The notes: generated by a model from the sequence alone, not told the origin. DNA of 64,000 nt from DASRDR01 sp963812945 [NCBI: uncultured Candidatus Rokubacteria bacterium] (GCA_963812945.1 CAWEXD010000008.1:806001-870000), one strand, 5' to 3'. Numbered from the stretch's first letter, positions 9,333-18,979 are shown. Translations and numbers: made by a program.

Positions 9333-10736
9333 ATGGCACGCACGCTGCTCGACAAGGTGTGGGAGGCCCACACGGTTCGAACGCTGCCGTCGGGCCAGAC
9401 CCAGCTCCTGATCGGCCTCCACCTGATCCACGAAGTGACCACGCCGCAGGCCTTCCAGTGGTTGAAAGACGCGAAGCTCCAGGTCCGCATGCCCGCGCGC
9501 ACCTTCGCCACCCTCGACCACATCATCCCGACCACGGATCAGAGCCGCCCCTACGCCGACCCCCTGGCGGAGGAGATGGCGGTCCACATGATCCGCAACG
9601 CCAAGGACTTTGGCGTGCCGCTCTTCGACATGGCGACGGGCAAGCAGGGCATCGTCCACGTGATCGGGCCCGAGCTGGGGCTGAGCCAGCCAGGCATGAC
9701 CATCGCGTGCGGCGACAGCCACACGTCCACCCATGGCGCCGTCGGCGCCATCGCGTTCGGCATCGGCACCACGCAGGTGCGGGACGTGCTGGCCACGCAG
9801 TGCCTCGCGATGGCCAAGCCCAAACTGCGCCAGGTTCGTGTGGAGGGCGCACTGGCCAAGGGCGTCTACGCGAAGGACGTGATCCTCGCCATCATCAACC
9901 AGCTCGGCGTCAAGGGCGGCGTGGGCTACGCCTACGAGTACGCCGGTCCCGTCATCGAGCGCATGACGATGGAGGAGCGCCTCACCGTCTGCAACATGTC
10001 CATCGAGGGCGGCGCGCGCTGCGGATACGTCAACCCTGACCAGACGACCTTCGACTACCTCCGCGGCCGGCCGTACGCGCCAGCGGGCGCCGCATACGAT
10101 CGCGCGGTGACATGGTGGCGGGGCATGGCGACCGAGCCCGGCGCCGCCTTCGACGACGTCGCGCGCCTCGACGGCGCGGCCATCGAGCCGGTCGTGACGT
10201 GGGGGATCAACCCGGGCATGTCGGTCGGTGTGAGCCAGCGCATCCCGCCGCCCGAGTCCGCGCCCGAGACCGACCGCCCGACTTTCCGCGAGGCCCTCGC
10301 CCACATGGGGTTCGAGGCGGGCCAGCCGATCAAGGGCGCCCGGATCGACGTGGCCTTCATCGGCTCCTGCACGAACGGCCGCCTCTCTGACCTGCGCGCC
10401 GCCGCCGAGGTGGCGAAGAAGGGCCAGGTCGCGAAGCACGTGCGCGCGCTCGTCGTGCCGGGCTCCCAGCAGGTCGCGACGGCAGCCGAGGCCGAGGGGT
10501 TGCCCGAGATCTTCCGGGCTGCCGGCTTCGAGTGGCGCAAGGCCGGCTGCTCGATGTGCCTCGGCATGAACCCCGACCAGCTCGTGGGCCGCGAGATGAG
10601 CGCCTCGTCCAGCAACCGCAACTTCATCGGCCGGCAGGGGAGCCCCACCGGGCGGACGCTGCTCATGAGCCCGGCCATGGTCGCCGCCGCCGCCATCACC
10701 GGCGCCGTCGCCGACGTCAGGGAGATCCTGCGATGA
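9333..10736 (+). CDS. leuC: 3-isopropylmalate dehydratase-type hydratase, large subunit
   Basis: A 467-residue aconitase-superfamily subunit, the same length as E. coli LeuC and similar at the N-terminus ([12 protein letters not shown]...[15 protein letters not shown]). [4Fe-4S] ligands are visible in [14 protein letters not shown] and in [32 protein letters not shown] is the conserved substrate region. AAGGAGG at 9317-9323 gives a good ribosome site. Annotation as leucine biosynthesis is conventional, but no leuA or leuB is adjacent. Divergence from lysR-prpB-prpD makes a hydratase for methylaconitate, dimethylmaleate or a similar acid an attractive alternative. Confidence 0.9.
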   Translation: MARTLLDKVWEAHTVRTLPSGQTQLLIGLHLIHEVTTPQAFQWLKDAKLQVRMPARTFATLDHIIPTTDQSRPYADPLAEEMAVHMIRNAKDFGVPLFDMATGKQGIVHVIGPELGLSQPGMTIACGDSHTSTHGAVGAIAFGIGTTQVRDVLATQCLAMAKPKLRQVRVEGALAKGVYAKDVILAIINQLGVKGGVGYAYEYAGPVIERMTMEERLTVCNMSIEGGARCGYVNPDQTTFDYLRGRPYAPAGAAYDRAVTWWRGMATEPGAAFDDVARLDGAAIEPVVTWGINPGMSVGVSQRIPPPESAPETDRPTFREALAHMGFEAGQPIKGARIDVAFIGSCTNGRLSDLRAAAEVAKKGQVAKHVRALVVPGSQQVATAAEAEGLPEIFRAAGFEWRKAGCSMCLGMNPDQLVGREMSASSSNRNFIGRQGSPTGRTLLMSPAMVAAAAITGAVADVREILR

Positions 10737-11326
10737 CCGACTACGCGCGCCGCCTGGTCACGGGCCGCGGCCTCCCGTTGCCCGGGAACGACATCGACAC
10801 CGACCGGATCATTCCTGCCCGCTTTCTGAAAGAAGTGACCTTCGAGAGCATGGGGGAACACGTTTTCGAGGACGCCCGGAAGCAGAACCCCGAGCACCCG
10901 TTCAACTCGCCCGTGTACCAGGGGGCGTCGGTGCTGGTGGTCGGGCAGAACTTCGGCTGCGGGTCCTCGCGCGAGCACGCGCCCCAGGCGCTCATGCGTT
11001 GGGGCATCCGCGCCATCGTCGGCGGGTCGTACGGGGAGATCTTCTTCGGCAACTGCACGGTCAACGGCATCCCGTGTCTCGTCGCGGAGCCCGCCGACAT
11101 CGAGTGGCTCCTGCGCGAGGTCGAGCGGCGCCCCCGCGAGGCCCTGACGGTCGACGTCGAGCGCCAGGAGGTCCGCGTCGGGGACCGCACGATTCGCGCT
11201 CGCATTCCCGAGGGCGCGCGCAACCAGCTGGTCTCGGGCGCCTGGAACGCGATGAGCGTGCTGCTGGACGCCGGCGACGCGATCGAGCGCACGGCGCGCG
11301 CCCTGCCGTACGTCTCGGGCTTCTGA
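10733..11326 (+). CDS. leuD: 3-isopropylmalate dehydratase-type hydratase, small subunit
   Basis: A 197-residue swivel-domain partner of LeuC. It shows [20 protein letters not shown] and [19 protein letters not shown], the conserved substrate-phosphate/carboxylate binding motif. The start overlaps the leuC stop as ATGA, so the subunits are translationally coupled. Length and the [17 protein letters not shown] loop resemble the proteobacterial LeuD type rather than the short archaeal/homoaconitase type. This favours but does not prove isopropylmalate as substrate. Confidence 0.9.
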   Translation: MTDYARRLVTGRGLPLPGNDIDTDRIIPARFLKEVTFESMGEHVFEDARKQNPEHPFNSPVYQGASVLVVGQNFGCGSSREHAPQALMRWGIRAIVGGSYGEIFFGNCTVNGIPCLVAEPADIEWLLREVERRPREALTVDVERQEVRVGDRTIRARIPEGARNQLVSGAWNAMSVLLDAGDAIERTARALPYVSGF

Positions 11327-11380
11327 TCGGCCGCGGGCGGCTTCCCGGCCGCGCGGCCCCTGCCGCGTGATCGTGCCGTG

Positions 11381-11992
11381 ATGGCGACCCGCCGTGTCCT
11401 GTTCCTCCCCGGTGCTTCGGGCGACGGGCGGTTCTGGCATCCCGTGGCGGAGCGGCTGCCGGGATCCTGGGAGAAGACGTTCTTCGACTGGCCGGGCCTC
11501 GGCCACGTGCCATCCCGATCCGACGTCCGCGGGCTCACCGATCTCGCGCGCCTGGTCCAGGACCGGGCCGGCGCCGGACCGGTCGGCCTGGTGGCGCAGT
11601 CGATGGGCGGCGTCGTCGCCGCGATGGTCGCGCTGGCCCGGCCCGAGGCCGTCCGCCGCATCGTGCTGACCGCCACATCGGCCGGGATCGACATCGCGCC
11701 GTTCTCACCGGAGGACTGGCGCCCGGAGTACGCGGCGGAGTACCCCCGCGCCGCGACGTGGATCCGCGAGGAGCGGCCGGACCTGGCGCCCCGTCTGGCG
11801 TCGGTGGCGGCGCCGACCCTTCTCGTTTGGAGCGACGCCGATCCGATCAGCCCGCTCGGCGTTGGCCAGCACCTCGCCGAGCTGCTCCCGCGCGCCGAGC
11901 TGGTCGTGCTGCCGGTCGCGGGGCACATGTTCGCCCGCGATCGTGCCGAGCTGGTCGCGCCCCACGTGCTCCGACACCTCGCCGCGGAGTAG
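11381..11992 (+). CDS. Alpha/beta-hydrolase fold protein
   Basis: About 203 residues. RRVLFLPGASGDGRFW provides the oxyanion region. VAQSMGGVVAAM carries the nucleophile serine elbow, DADPIS the acid, and AGHMFARD the histidine, so the triad looks complete in a compact, lid-poor hydrolase. ATG at 11381 is directly preceded by an in-frame GTG, which could also start. It lies 54 bp after leuD on the same strand and may belong to the same catabolic unit, for example as an ester or thioester hydrolase. The substrate is unknown. Confidence 0.82.
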   Translation: MATRRVLFLPGASGDGRFWHPVAERLPGSWEKTFFDWPGLGHVPSRSDVRGLTDLARLVQDRAGAGPVGLVAQSMGGVVAAMVALARPEAVRRIVLTATSAGIDIAPFSPEDWRPEYAAEYPRAATWIREERPDLAPRLASVAAPTLLVWSDADPISPLGVGQHLAELLPRAELVVLPVAGHMFARDRAELVAPHVLRHLAAE

Positions 11993-12080
11993 GTCCGCCC
12001 CATCTCGCGGGTCTGGCGCGTTGCGTCGACCAGCGCTACGCTGCCCCCAGGTGATCACCCTGTTTCGCGGAGGAGGGACC

Positions 12081-12629
12081 ATGCGCAAGAGCGCGATTCT
12101 CGTGGGCATCGTCACGGCGATCGTCGGATCGCAGAGTGACGCCTTGGCGCAGAGCTATCCGTTCGCCTGCCGTGGACCGCTCACCGTGGAGTTCGGGCAG
12201 AACCACCAGCCAACCCTCACAATGACATTCACCAAAGGCCGCAAGCCCGCGACGGAAGGCGTCGACCCGGGCACGTGCGCCTGGATGGACCGGGGCGTCC
12301 GGAGCAACGAGCCGACGTGCCTTCAGCACAGTCCGAGGGACGTCAGCGTGCGGGTGGTGCAGGCGGCGCCCGCCGCCAGGACCGGGACCGGGGCCGCGGC
12401 GGAGCCGTTCCGACCCGACGTCGCGGAGTCAGTCCGCCGAGCGCCTACCAGCGGGCAGGCGCAGACGGCGCCGAGCGCGCCCGCAACGCCGCCAGAGTTC
12501 CAGATCTCTTCGATCAACGACGCGCCGTATCTGCAGACCATCGCGTCCACGAGCGCGAAGACCCACATCTTTCAAGCGCACTCCAAGGCGGGTCACGTCT
12601 GTCTGCAGGTCGAGCGGCTCGGGCCCTAG
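12081..12629 (+). CDS. Secreted protein of unknown function
   Basis: 182 residues with a clear signal peptide (MRKSAILVGIVTAIVGSQSDALA-Q, cleavage near residue 23) and a strong GGAGGAGGG ribosome site just before the ATG at 12081. The mature part has four cysteines, a Pro/Ala/Thr-rich linker (about residues 95-140) and a C-terminal segment (YLQTIASTSAKTHIFQAHSK...VCLQVERL). No domain was recognised. It is probably periplasmic or extracellular. It converges with the zinc-ribbon gene, with only 17 bp between the stops. Confidence 0.75.
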   Translation: MRKSAILVGIVTAIVGSQSDALAQSYPFACRGPLTVEFGQNHQPTLTMTFTKGRKPATEGVDPGTCAWMDRGVRSNEPTCLQHSPRDVSVRVVQAAPAARTGTGAAAEPFRPDVAESVRRAPTSGQAQTAPSAPATPPEFQISSINDAPYLQTIASTSAKTHIFQAHSKAGHVCLQVERLGP

Positions 12630-12646
12630 CCCGACCGCCCCGACGA

Positions 12647-13051
12647 CTACTTCCTGAAGAGGTTGTCGAAGGCGCGGCGGATGTCGGCGGGGCGGGTGGA
12701 GTCGGGCGAGGCGTCCCGCTCGATCGTCACGCGGAGCGAGAAGAGAGCGCACTCGTTGCGCGCCTGCTTGTCCGCCAACCGCTCGGGGATGGCCTCCGTG
12801 CACTGGAAGCGCTGGCTCGTGTCGAAGTGGGAGCACTGGCGGCAGGCGTGGATCGTCGCCCGGCAGCTCGGGCACTCGACGAGCGACGCAGTCGCGATGG
12901 GCAGGGTCTCGCCACAGGCCGCGCAGCGCGACACGCTTCGCTGGGCGAGCATGCCGCCGCTCCGCAGGCCGCCGGAGGGCGGCGGCTCTCGCCGCCGCGG
13001 CTCGGGGTCCTGGCCTCGGTAGCCTTGCAGACGGTACTTGCGGTCGGCCAT
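12647..13051 (-). CDS. Small cysteine-rich (zinc-ribbon-like) protein
   Basis: 134 residues. A disordered Arg/Pro/Gly-rich N-terminus is followed by a CAAC pair, a CPSC pair, HACRQC and two more cysteines around ERLADKQARNEC, giving enough ligands for two zinc sites. The C-terminus (PADIRRAFDNLFRK) resembles an amphipathic helix. Such proteins are often annotated only as hypothetical zinc-ribbon proteins. A nucleic-acid or protein-binding role is possible but not shown. The ATG at 13049-13051 has no close alternative. Confidence 0.7.
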   Translation of the reverse strand: MADRKYRLQGYRGQDPEPRRREPPPSGGLRSGGMLAQRSVSRCAACGETLPIATASLVECPSCRATIHACRQCSHFDTSQRFQCTEAIPERLADKQARNECALFSLRVTIERDASPDSTRPADIRRAFDNLFRK

Positions 13052-13137
13052 GCGCTGATCGCTCCGGGTCCCACTCTACCCGATGCTCCCGGCACCGCGC
13101 GGCCGATTTCGCGTGACCGGGTCAGGGGCGGCGCCCA

Positions 13138-14304
13138 TTGACCAGCCCGTTCGTCCCCGGCCCGCCGCTCCGCGTTGCCGGCGCGCCCGGCGGGGCGCTC
13201 GCCGGCCTGACCTTCGCCGCCAAGGACCTCTTCGATGTCGCCGGGCATCCGACGGGCGGTGGCAACCCGGACTGGGCCCGGCGGCATCCCATCCCGACGC
13301 GCCACGCCTGGGCGGTGCAGCGCCTGCTCGACGCCGGCGCGACACTGATCGGCAAGACGGTCACCGATGAAGTCTCGCTCGGGATCCTCGGCGAGAATCC
13401 GTTCGACGGCACACCCCTCAACCCGAAGGCGCCCGGCCGGGTCCCCGGCGGCTCGTCGTCGGGGTCGGCGTCGGCGGTGGCCCAGGGGCTGTGCGACACC
13501 GCGCTCGGCACCGACTCCGGCGGATCGGTCCGCGTGCCCGCGAGCTTCTGCGGGCTTTACGGCATCCGGCCGACTCACGGCCGGCTCGACCTCAGCGGGA
13601 TGATGCCGCAGGCGCCCAGCTCCGACACGATCGGATGGTTCGCCCGCGACGCGGCCACCTTCGCTCGCGTCTCGGAGGTCCTGCTGGGCGAGCCGATCCC
13701 GGACAGCCTGCCGACCCGGCTCGTCATGGCGGTCGACGCGTTCGGCTTCGCGGACGCCGACACCGCTGCTGCGCTCGAGCCGATCGTGCAAAGGCTGTCG
13801 ACTATCGTCGGGGACGTGCGCGAGGACCTGCTGGCCCCGCCGGGGTTGTCGACGTGGTCGCGCGCGCAGCGGGCGCTCCAGCCCCACGAGGCGTGGCTCA
13901 CATTCCGGGACTGGCTCGACCGCGACAACCCGCGTCTCCAGTGGAGCGTGGCCCGCGGCCTCGTCCTCGCGAGCGCGATTCCGGAGAGCGAGCGGCGGTG
14001 GACCGACTTGATGCGCGCCGAGGCGCGTGCGCGGCTCGCCTGGTTGCTTCCACCGGGGACGATTCTCTGCATGCCGACCACACCGTTCCCCGCACCCCAG
14101 AAAGGGCTCTCGGTGGAAACGCTCGACCCGCTGCGCGCGCGAATCAGCTGCTTGACGTCCCACGGCGGCCTGACCGGCGTGCCGCAGGTGAGCCTGCCGG
14201 GAGCGACGGTCGACGGGCTGCCGGTTGGCCTGTCGATCGTCGGGGCGCGCGGGAGCGATGCCGCTCTGGTGGCGGTGGCGCGAGCGATGGAGGCCAGCCG
14301 ATGA
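13138..14304 (+). CDS. Amidase-signature family hydrolase
   Basis: A 388-residue Ser-cisSer-Lys amidase: K29 in TFAAKD, the glycine/serine loop PGGSSSGSAS (about 103-112), and nucleophile S130 in DSGGSVRVPASF. It is shorter than the 450-500 residues usual for GatA-type enzymes, as in many amidohydrolases of small nitrogen compounds. The apparent start is TTG at 13138-13140, with no ATG nearby. Its stop overlaps the next gene's ATG (ATGA), and that gene is an AtzH/HpxZ-like protein. AtzE and Hpx-type amidases are found with such partners, so a small ureide or carboxamide is a plausible substrate. Confidence 0.87.
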   Translation: MTSPFVPGPPLRVAGAPGGALAGLTFAAKDLFDVAGHPTGGGNPDWARRHPIPTRHAWAVQRLLDAGATLIGKTVTDEVSLGILGENPFDGTPLNPKAPGRVPGGSSSGSASAVAQGLCDTALGTDSGGSVRVPASFCGLYGIRPTHGRLDLSGMMPQAPSSDTIGWFARDAATFARVSEVLLGEPIPDSLPTRLVMAVDAFGFADADTAAALEPIVQRLSTIVGDVREDLLAPPGLSTWSRAQRALQPHEAWLTFRDWLDRDNPRLQWSVARGLVLASAIPESERRWTDLMRAEARARLAWLLPPGTILCMPTTPFPAPQKGLSVETLDPLRARISCLTSHGGLTGVPQVSLPGATVDGLPVGLSIVGARGSDAALVAVARAMEASR

Positions 14305-14705
14305 TCGACGTCACGCCCAACATGCCCGAGGTGGTGGCCGAGATCCGCGAGCTGTTCGAGCGCTACGAGCGGGCGCTGGTCGACAAGGACGTCGAGGTGC
14401 TCGACGCCACGTTCTGGAACAGCCCGCACACCATCCGGTACGCGCTCCACGAGAACGGCTACGGCTTCGACGAGATCCACGCCCACCGGGTCGCGCGGCC
14501 ACCGGGGCCGGGCCTGAAGGAGCGGCGCATCCGCCTGGAGATCCTGACGCTCGGCCGCGACCTCGCCATCGTGAACCTCGAGTTCAAAGTGCGCGGGCGT
14601 GATCAGATCGGCCGTCAGAGCCAGACGTGGGTGCGCTTTCCGGGTCTCGGCTGGAAGGTGGTGGCCGCCCACGTCTCCACCATGGACGACGCGCCGCCCT
14701 GGTGA
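14301..14705 (+). CDS. AtzH/HpxZ-like DUF3225 (SnoaL-like fold) protein
   Basis: 134 residues resembling the DUF3225/AtzH group of the NTF2/SnoaL-like fold. The N-terminal helix IRELFERYERALVDKDVEVLDATFW, the HTIRYALHENGYGFDEIHAHR segment and C-terminal strands (SQTWVRFPGLGWKVVAAHVS) are characteristic. In the s-triazine and purine degradation clusters this family accompanies amidases. Here it is translationally coupled to an amidase by ATGA. Whether it is an enzyme or an amidase accessory is not settled from sequence. Confidence 0.8.
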   Translation: MIDVTPNMPEVVAEIRELFERYERALVDKDVEVLDATFWNSPHTIRYALHENGYGFDEIHAHRVARPPGPGLKERRIRLEILTLGRDLAIVNLEFKVRGRDQIGRQSQTWVRFPGLGWKVVAAHVSTMDDAPPW

Positions 14706-14730
14706 GCGGCACCAGGCGGTGTCCCGGCCC

Positions 14731-17700
14731 TCAGCCCAGCTCGATCAGGTCGGCGTCGGTGCGCTCCAGCCAGACGGTCATAGCCATCTCCCGATAGAGG
14801 TCGCGGGCCGCGCTGAGCTCGTGGTGCGCGCGATCGCGCGCTCCCGCGTGTCGAGACAGCCCGCCGAGACCCCGATGGCAGTGGGCGACGAGCGGACGCA
14901 TGCCGAGCGCCTCGGCCAGGGCCAGCGCGTCTTGGTAGTGCCCTTCGGCCTCGGAGAAGTGCTCGCGATCCAACGCGAGATCCCCCAGGAGGCGCCGCGT
15001 CCACGCCTCGTCGCCCCTCTGCTTTTGGGCACGGGCGAGGCGAAGTGCATCGTCGCCGAGCCGCCACGCCTCTTGCGGCCGGCCGTAGCGACGCGCCGCC
15101 TCGCCCAGCCAGGCGGCCCGCAACGCCAGGAAGAGTCCCACTCCAGCCCTGCGGATGGCCTTCGACGATTCCTCCAGCACGCGGATGGCTTCATCGCGCT
15201 TACCCTGGAGGGTCAGCGCGCAGGCCCAGCCTGCCTCGCTGTCCCCCCAGGCCGGAATGTCCCATGTGCGCGAGATCTCCATGGCGGATCGAAAGGCGGC
15301 GGCTGCTCGATCGAAGTGGCCCTGGCGAAGTCCCAGCGTGCCCAGGGCGAAGTGGGCGCCGATCAGGCTGAACGGCTGATCCGCCGTGGTCGCCATGCGA
15401 AGCCCCTCTTCGGCCCGGGCCTGCGCCTCCGCGAACAGACCCAGCTCGGTCAGCGACAGGGAGAGCCACACGTTCCTGAGCACGGAAACGAGGCCCACGA
15501 ACCCGAGGCGCTCGGACTCCGGACGACCACGCGTCAAATCGAGGGTCTGTCTGAGGAAGCCGACGGCCGTCCCGTAGTTGCCGAGACTGTAGTGGACGGC
15601 GCCCAGCCGAAGCGTGGCCTCGATCCGGAGCGCGACGTCACCGAGGGCGTTCCCGAGTTCAAACGCGCGCGTAACCAGCGCGAGCGCACGAACGGGGTCG
15701 CCCCTAGCATGCCAGGTGTTGCACAGGCCGCCGAGCACTCGCCCGAGGCGAGCCGGATCGCCGAGCGATTCGGCCATGGATGCGGCCTGTTCGAGGTGAC
15801 CCAGAATGCGATCGAGTTCAGCGACCGGTTGCAGCACGACGCGGAGCTCCTGTCGCAGGTCGATGGACTGCTCGATCGTCCGGCGAGATTCGGGGAGGTG
15901 GCCGAGCGCCACGAGCGCCTGCTCGAAGGCCGTGGCCGCTTCGCGATACGCGGAGCGCGTCGTGGCCTTCTCACCGGCTTCGCGGAGGTAGCCGACGGCC
16001 TTGTCCCAGAGCTCGCCCCGCAGGGCGTGATGGCCCAGACGCTCGAGCTGGTCAGGGTGCCGCGTCTCGAGGGCGCCCACGATGCGCGCGTGCAGGGCGC
16101 GGCGCCCATCGGCGGGCAGGCTGCCGTAGGCGACCTCGTGGGTGAGGGCGTGCTTGAAGGTGCACTCGGGCTCTGCCGCCCCGCTTCGCTCGTAGAGGAA
16201 CTCGGCCGCTTGGAGCCGGGCGACGCTCTGGCCGAGCGCTACCTCGGAGCCGTCCTGGATCGTGGCGAGCAGCGCGAGGGGCACGTTCGTGCCGATCACG
16301 GCCGCTGACTGGAGGACGTGGCGGTCATCCGGCGAGAGGCGGTCGATCCGGGCCGCCAGGAGCGCCTCGACGGCGGGGGGGACCTCGATGTCCCGGACGA
16401 CCCGGCCCAGCCGGTAGTCGCCCGGCTCCCCGGCGACCGCCTGGGTCTCGATCAGGCTCCGGACGCTCTCCTCCATGAAGAAGGGGTTGCCCTCGGTCCG
16501 CTCGATCACGCGCTCCGCGAGCGGGGCGAGCTCCGCTTGCGTGCCCAGCAGCGACCGGAGAAGCAGCTGCGCATACTCGGACGCGAGAGGATCGAGGCGG
16601 AGCTGGCCGTAGTAGGTCCTTCCCGCCCAGCCGTGCCGGTACTCCGGGCGATGGGTGCCGATGAGCAGGAGGCGGGCCGTGGGGAGGCTCTCGACCAGCC
16701 GGTCGAGCGTCGCCTGCGTCTCGGAATCGATCCAGTGGAGGTCCTCGACGAGCACGAGGAGCGGCTGGACCTGGCTCTCGCGCAGCAGGAGGTGCCGGAT
16801 GGCCTCCCGCATCGCCTGACGGCGCTGGACCGGCTCGAGGGTGTGCCAGCGGCGGTCGTCGAGCGGTACCTCGCAGAGCACGAGGAGGGCCGGCAGGTGC
16901 GGCCGCAGGGGGGGATCCAGGCTCCGGAGCCTCTGTTCGATGCGCTCGCCGATCTCCGACGGCGTGTCCGCCTCCTCGATCCCGAAGTACCGGCGGAGCA
17001 ACTCCACGAGCGGCAGGTAGGGCGTCGAGAGCCCGTGAGAGACGGCGCCGCACCCGAGGACGCGCCATCCGCGGAGACGCTCGGAGCGCGTGAGCTCGTA
17101 GAGCAGACGGGACTTTCCGACGCCAGGCTCGCCGACGATAGTGACGACCTGACCGCGCCCCCGCTCGGCCTGGGCGAGGAGCCCCGTCAGGGTCTCGAGC
17201 TCGTGACCGCGCCCCACGAAACGGCTCAGGGGGCGCCCTCCGAGGCCGAACCCCGTCCGCTCGCGCTGGAGTAGCCGGCGCGCGCGAAGCGCGTCGCTCG
17301 CGTCCGCCGGGGCAAGCTCGAAGCGGCGCTCCAGGAGCGGGGCGGCGGCCTCGCTCACGAGCACGCTCCCTGGTGCAGCGCTCGCGCCGAGCTCTGTCAG
17401 AACGCGCCAGGCCTCGCGCTTTCCCTCGAGCTCGATCTCCATCGTGCCCCCGAAGCGGCCGACCAGGAGGTGGGCCACGTGAACCGCCACCCGGACGGCG
17501 GGGGCCCGCGGATCGGCCCCCTGGTCGCGCTCGACGGTCTTCCGTAGCGCGATGGCCGCGAGGGCCGCGCGCTGAGAAGCGTCCTCCACGGGCTCGAGGC
17601 CGAACACGGCCACGACGCTGAGCGGGCTCATTTCCTGGATGGTCGCGCCAAAGGCCCGCACCTTGTCGGCCACCTCGGGGAGCACGCCGCCCGTGTCGGC

Positions 17701-18900
17701 GAGGGGAGCGCCGGATCCGGCGAGACTGGCATACAGGAACGCCAGGTGGCGGCCTTCCCACCGGACCGTGACCGACGGCGGGGCCGGCTCGGCGAGTGCC
17801 GCGTCGCCCTGCATGGTCGGCGGCGCGAAGGGCTCGACGGGCGAGAGAGGCGCCCGCCGTCGCGCCGGGATCGCTGCCGGCGGCTGGAGCCCGTACTTGT
17901 CGATGCGATAGCGAAGCTTGCTCCGCGAGATGCCGAGCCGCGCCGCCGCGCGCAGGACGTTCCAGCCGCTCGCTTCGAGCGCCTCGCTCAGCCGAGCCCG
18001 CTGAACGCGATCCACCTCGTCGTCGAAGCCGACCGTCGACTCAGATGCCGTTACTGGTGGCGCGTCCGCGGTCGGCGGCCGTGTCAGCCCCAGGGTCTCC
18101 GCGCTGATGCGGGGGGCATCCGTCAGCAGGGCCACGCGCTCCATCGTGTTGGCGAGCTCGCGCACGTTGCCAGGCCACGGGTGGGCCAGGAGTGTGACCC
18201 GGGCCTCCGGGCTCAGGGTTTTCGCCGGCAGGCCGTAGTCCTGGCACGCTCGGGCGAGGAAGCGGTCGGCGAGCAGGAGAATGTCCGTCCCGCGGCCGCG
18301 GAGCGGCGGAAGGGCGAGGACGACGACGGCGAGCCGATGGTACAGGTCCTCGCGGAACCGGCGCGCACGCACGGCCTGCGCCAGATCCTGGTTGCTTGCC
18401 GCGATGATCCAGGCCGCGACCGGCTCGCTCCGCGTGCTGCCGAGGCGCCGGACCGCGCCGTCCTCGATCGCGGTGAGGAGCTTGGCCTGGAGCGGCTCAG
18501 GGAGGAGGGCGACCTCGTCCAGGAAGAGCGTGCCCTGGTGAGCCGCCTGGAAGAGCCCGGCCTTGGCCTGGCGAGCGTCCGTGAACGCGCCCCGCTCGAA
18601 GCCGAAGAGCTCGGCTTCCAGGAGCGCTTCGGGGATCGCCGCGCAGTTCACCGCGACGAACGGGCCGCCGCCACGGCCAGCCTCGTGAAGCTGACGCGCG
18701 AGGAGTCCCTTGCCGCTGCCCGTCTCGCCCTGGATCAGGATCGGCGGCCCTCGCCGGGCGGCCACCAGCTTGAGCAGGCGCTCGACCTGCCCTCGCAGGG
18801 CGTCAAGCTCCGGGCTCTCACCGAGGAGCTCCGGGAGGAGAGGACGTTCGGCCCCGGGGCCCATGGCGCATCGTACCCCGATGGGAGGCTGGCTGACCAT
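14731..18900 (-). CDS. Giant regulator: sigma54-activator AAA+ and Fis HTH fused to cyclase-like, STAND-type ATPase and TPR domains
   Basis: 1389 residues. Residues about 25-265 form a sigma54-interaction AAA+ module: Walker A GETGSGKG at 58-65, GAFTDA at 104-109 in place of GAFTGA, Walker B GTLFLDE at 123-129. A Fis-type helix-turn-helix follows at about 303-337. Residues 380-545 resemble a degenerate nucleotide-cyclase domain. From about 560 comes a second ATPase of the AAA_16 type (FVGRGHELETL, Walker A GEPGVGKS at 590-597, VLVEDLHW), and from about 950 to the end TPR-like helical repeats. The second half is the usual layout of large bacterial cyclase/ATPase/TPR signal proteins. The fusion suggests that ligand sensing by the TPR/ATPase half gates sigma54 activation. 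An alternative ATG at 18864 would put the dyad at 18890-18916 upstream of the gene. Confidence 0.9.
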   Translation of the reverse strand: MVSQPPIGVRCAMGPGAERPLLPELLGESPELDALRGQVERLLKLVAARRGPPILIQGETGSGKGLLARQLHEAGRGGGPFVAVNCAAIPEALLEAELFGFERGAFTDARQAKAGLFQAAHQGTLFLDEVALLPEPLQAKLLTAIEDGAVRRLGSTRSEPVAAWIIAASNQDLAQAVRARRFREDLYHRLAVVVLALPPLRGRGTDILLLADRFLARACQDYGLPAKTLSPEARVTLLAHPWPGNVRELANTMERVALLTDAPRISAETLGLTRPPTADAPPVTASESTVGFDDEVDRVQRARLSEALEASGWNVLRAAARLGISRSKLRYRIDKYGLQPPAAIPARRRAPLSPVEPFAPPTMQGDAALAEPAPPSVTVRWEGRHLAFLYASLAGSGAPLADTGGVLPEVADKVRAFGATIQEMSPLSVVAVFGLEPVEDASQRAALAAIALRKTVERDQGADPRAPAVRVAVHVAHLLVGRFGGTMEIELEGKREAWRVLTELGASAAPGSVLVSEAAAPLLERRFELAPADASDALRARRLLQRERTGFGLGGRPLSRFVGRGHELETLTGLLAQAERGRGQVVTIVGEPGVGKSRLLYELTRSERLRGWRVLGCGAVSHGLSTPYLPLVELLRRYFGIEEADTPSEIGERIEQRLRSLDPPLRPHLPALLVLCEVPLDDRRWHTLEPVQRRQAMREAIRHLLLRESQVQPLLVLVEDLHWIDSETQATLDRLVESLPTARLLLIGTHRPEYRHGWAGRTYYGQLRLDPLASEYAQLLLRSLLGTQAELAPLAERVIERTEGNPFFMEESVRSLIETQAVAGEPGDYRLGRVVRDIEVPPAVEALLAARIDRLSPDDRHVLQSAAVIGTNVPLALLATIQDGSEVALGQSVARLQAAEFLYERSGAAEPECTFKHALTHEVAYGSLPADGRRALHARIVGALETRHPDQLERLGHHALRGELWDKAVGYLREAGEKATTRSAYREAATAFEQALVALGHLPESRRTIEQSIDLRQELRVVLQPVAELDRILGHLEQAASMAESLGDPARLGRVLGGLCNTWHARGDPVRALALVTRAFELGNALGDVALRIEATLRLGAVHYSLGNYGTAVGFLRQTLDLTRGRPESERLGFVGLVSVLRNVWLSLSLTELGLFAEAQARAEEGLRMATTADQPFSLIGAHFALGTLGLRQGHFDRAAAAFRSAMEISRTWDIPAWGDSEAGWACALTLQGKRDEAIRVLEESSKAIRRAGVGLFLALRAAWLGEAARRYGRPQEAWRLGDDALRLARAQKQRGDEAWTRRLLGDLALDREHFSEAEGHYQDALALAEALGMRPLVAHCHRGLGGLSRHAGARDRAHHELSAARDLYREMAMTVWLERTDADLIELG

Positions 18901-18916
18901 TGGCTCATTTCAGCCA
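18890..18916. promoter_or_regulatory. Candidate upstream activator site (7-bp dyad)
   Basis: TGGCTGA at 18890-18896 and TCAGCCA at 18910-18916 form a perfect inverted repeat with a 13-bp centre. It lies about 65-90 bp upstream of the -24 element at 18980, where enhancer sites of sigma54 activators are commonly found. It also overlaps the start of the activator gene, so it could serve autoregulation. The assignment to this activator is inference. Confidence 0.45.
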
Positions 18917-18979
18917 CCAGGCCGCCTCTCGTCCTGAAGGGCCGATCCGCAACTACCCGTCATCATTACCTTCCTGATG

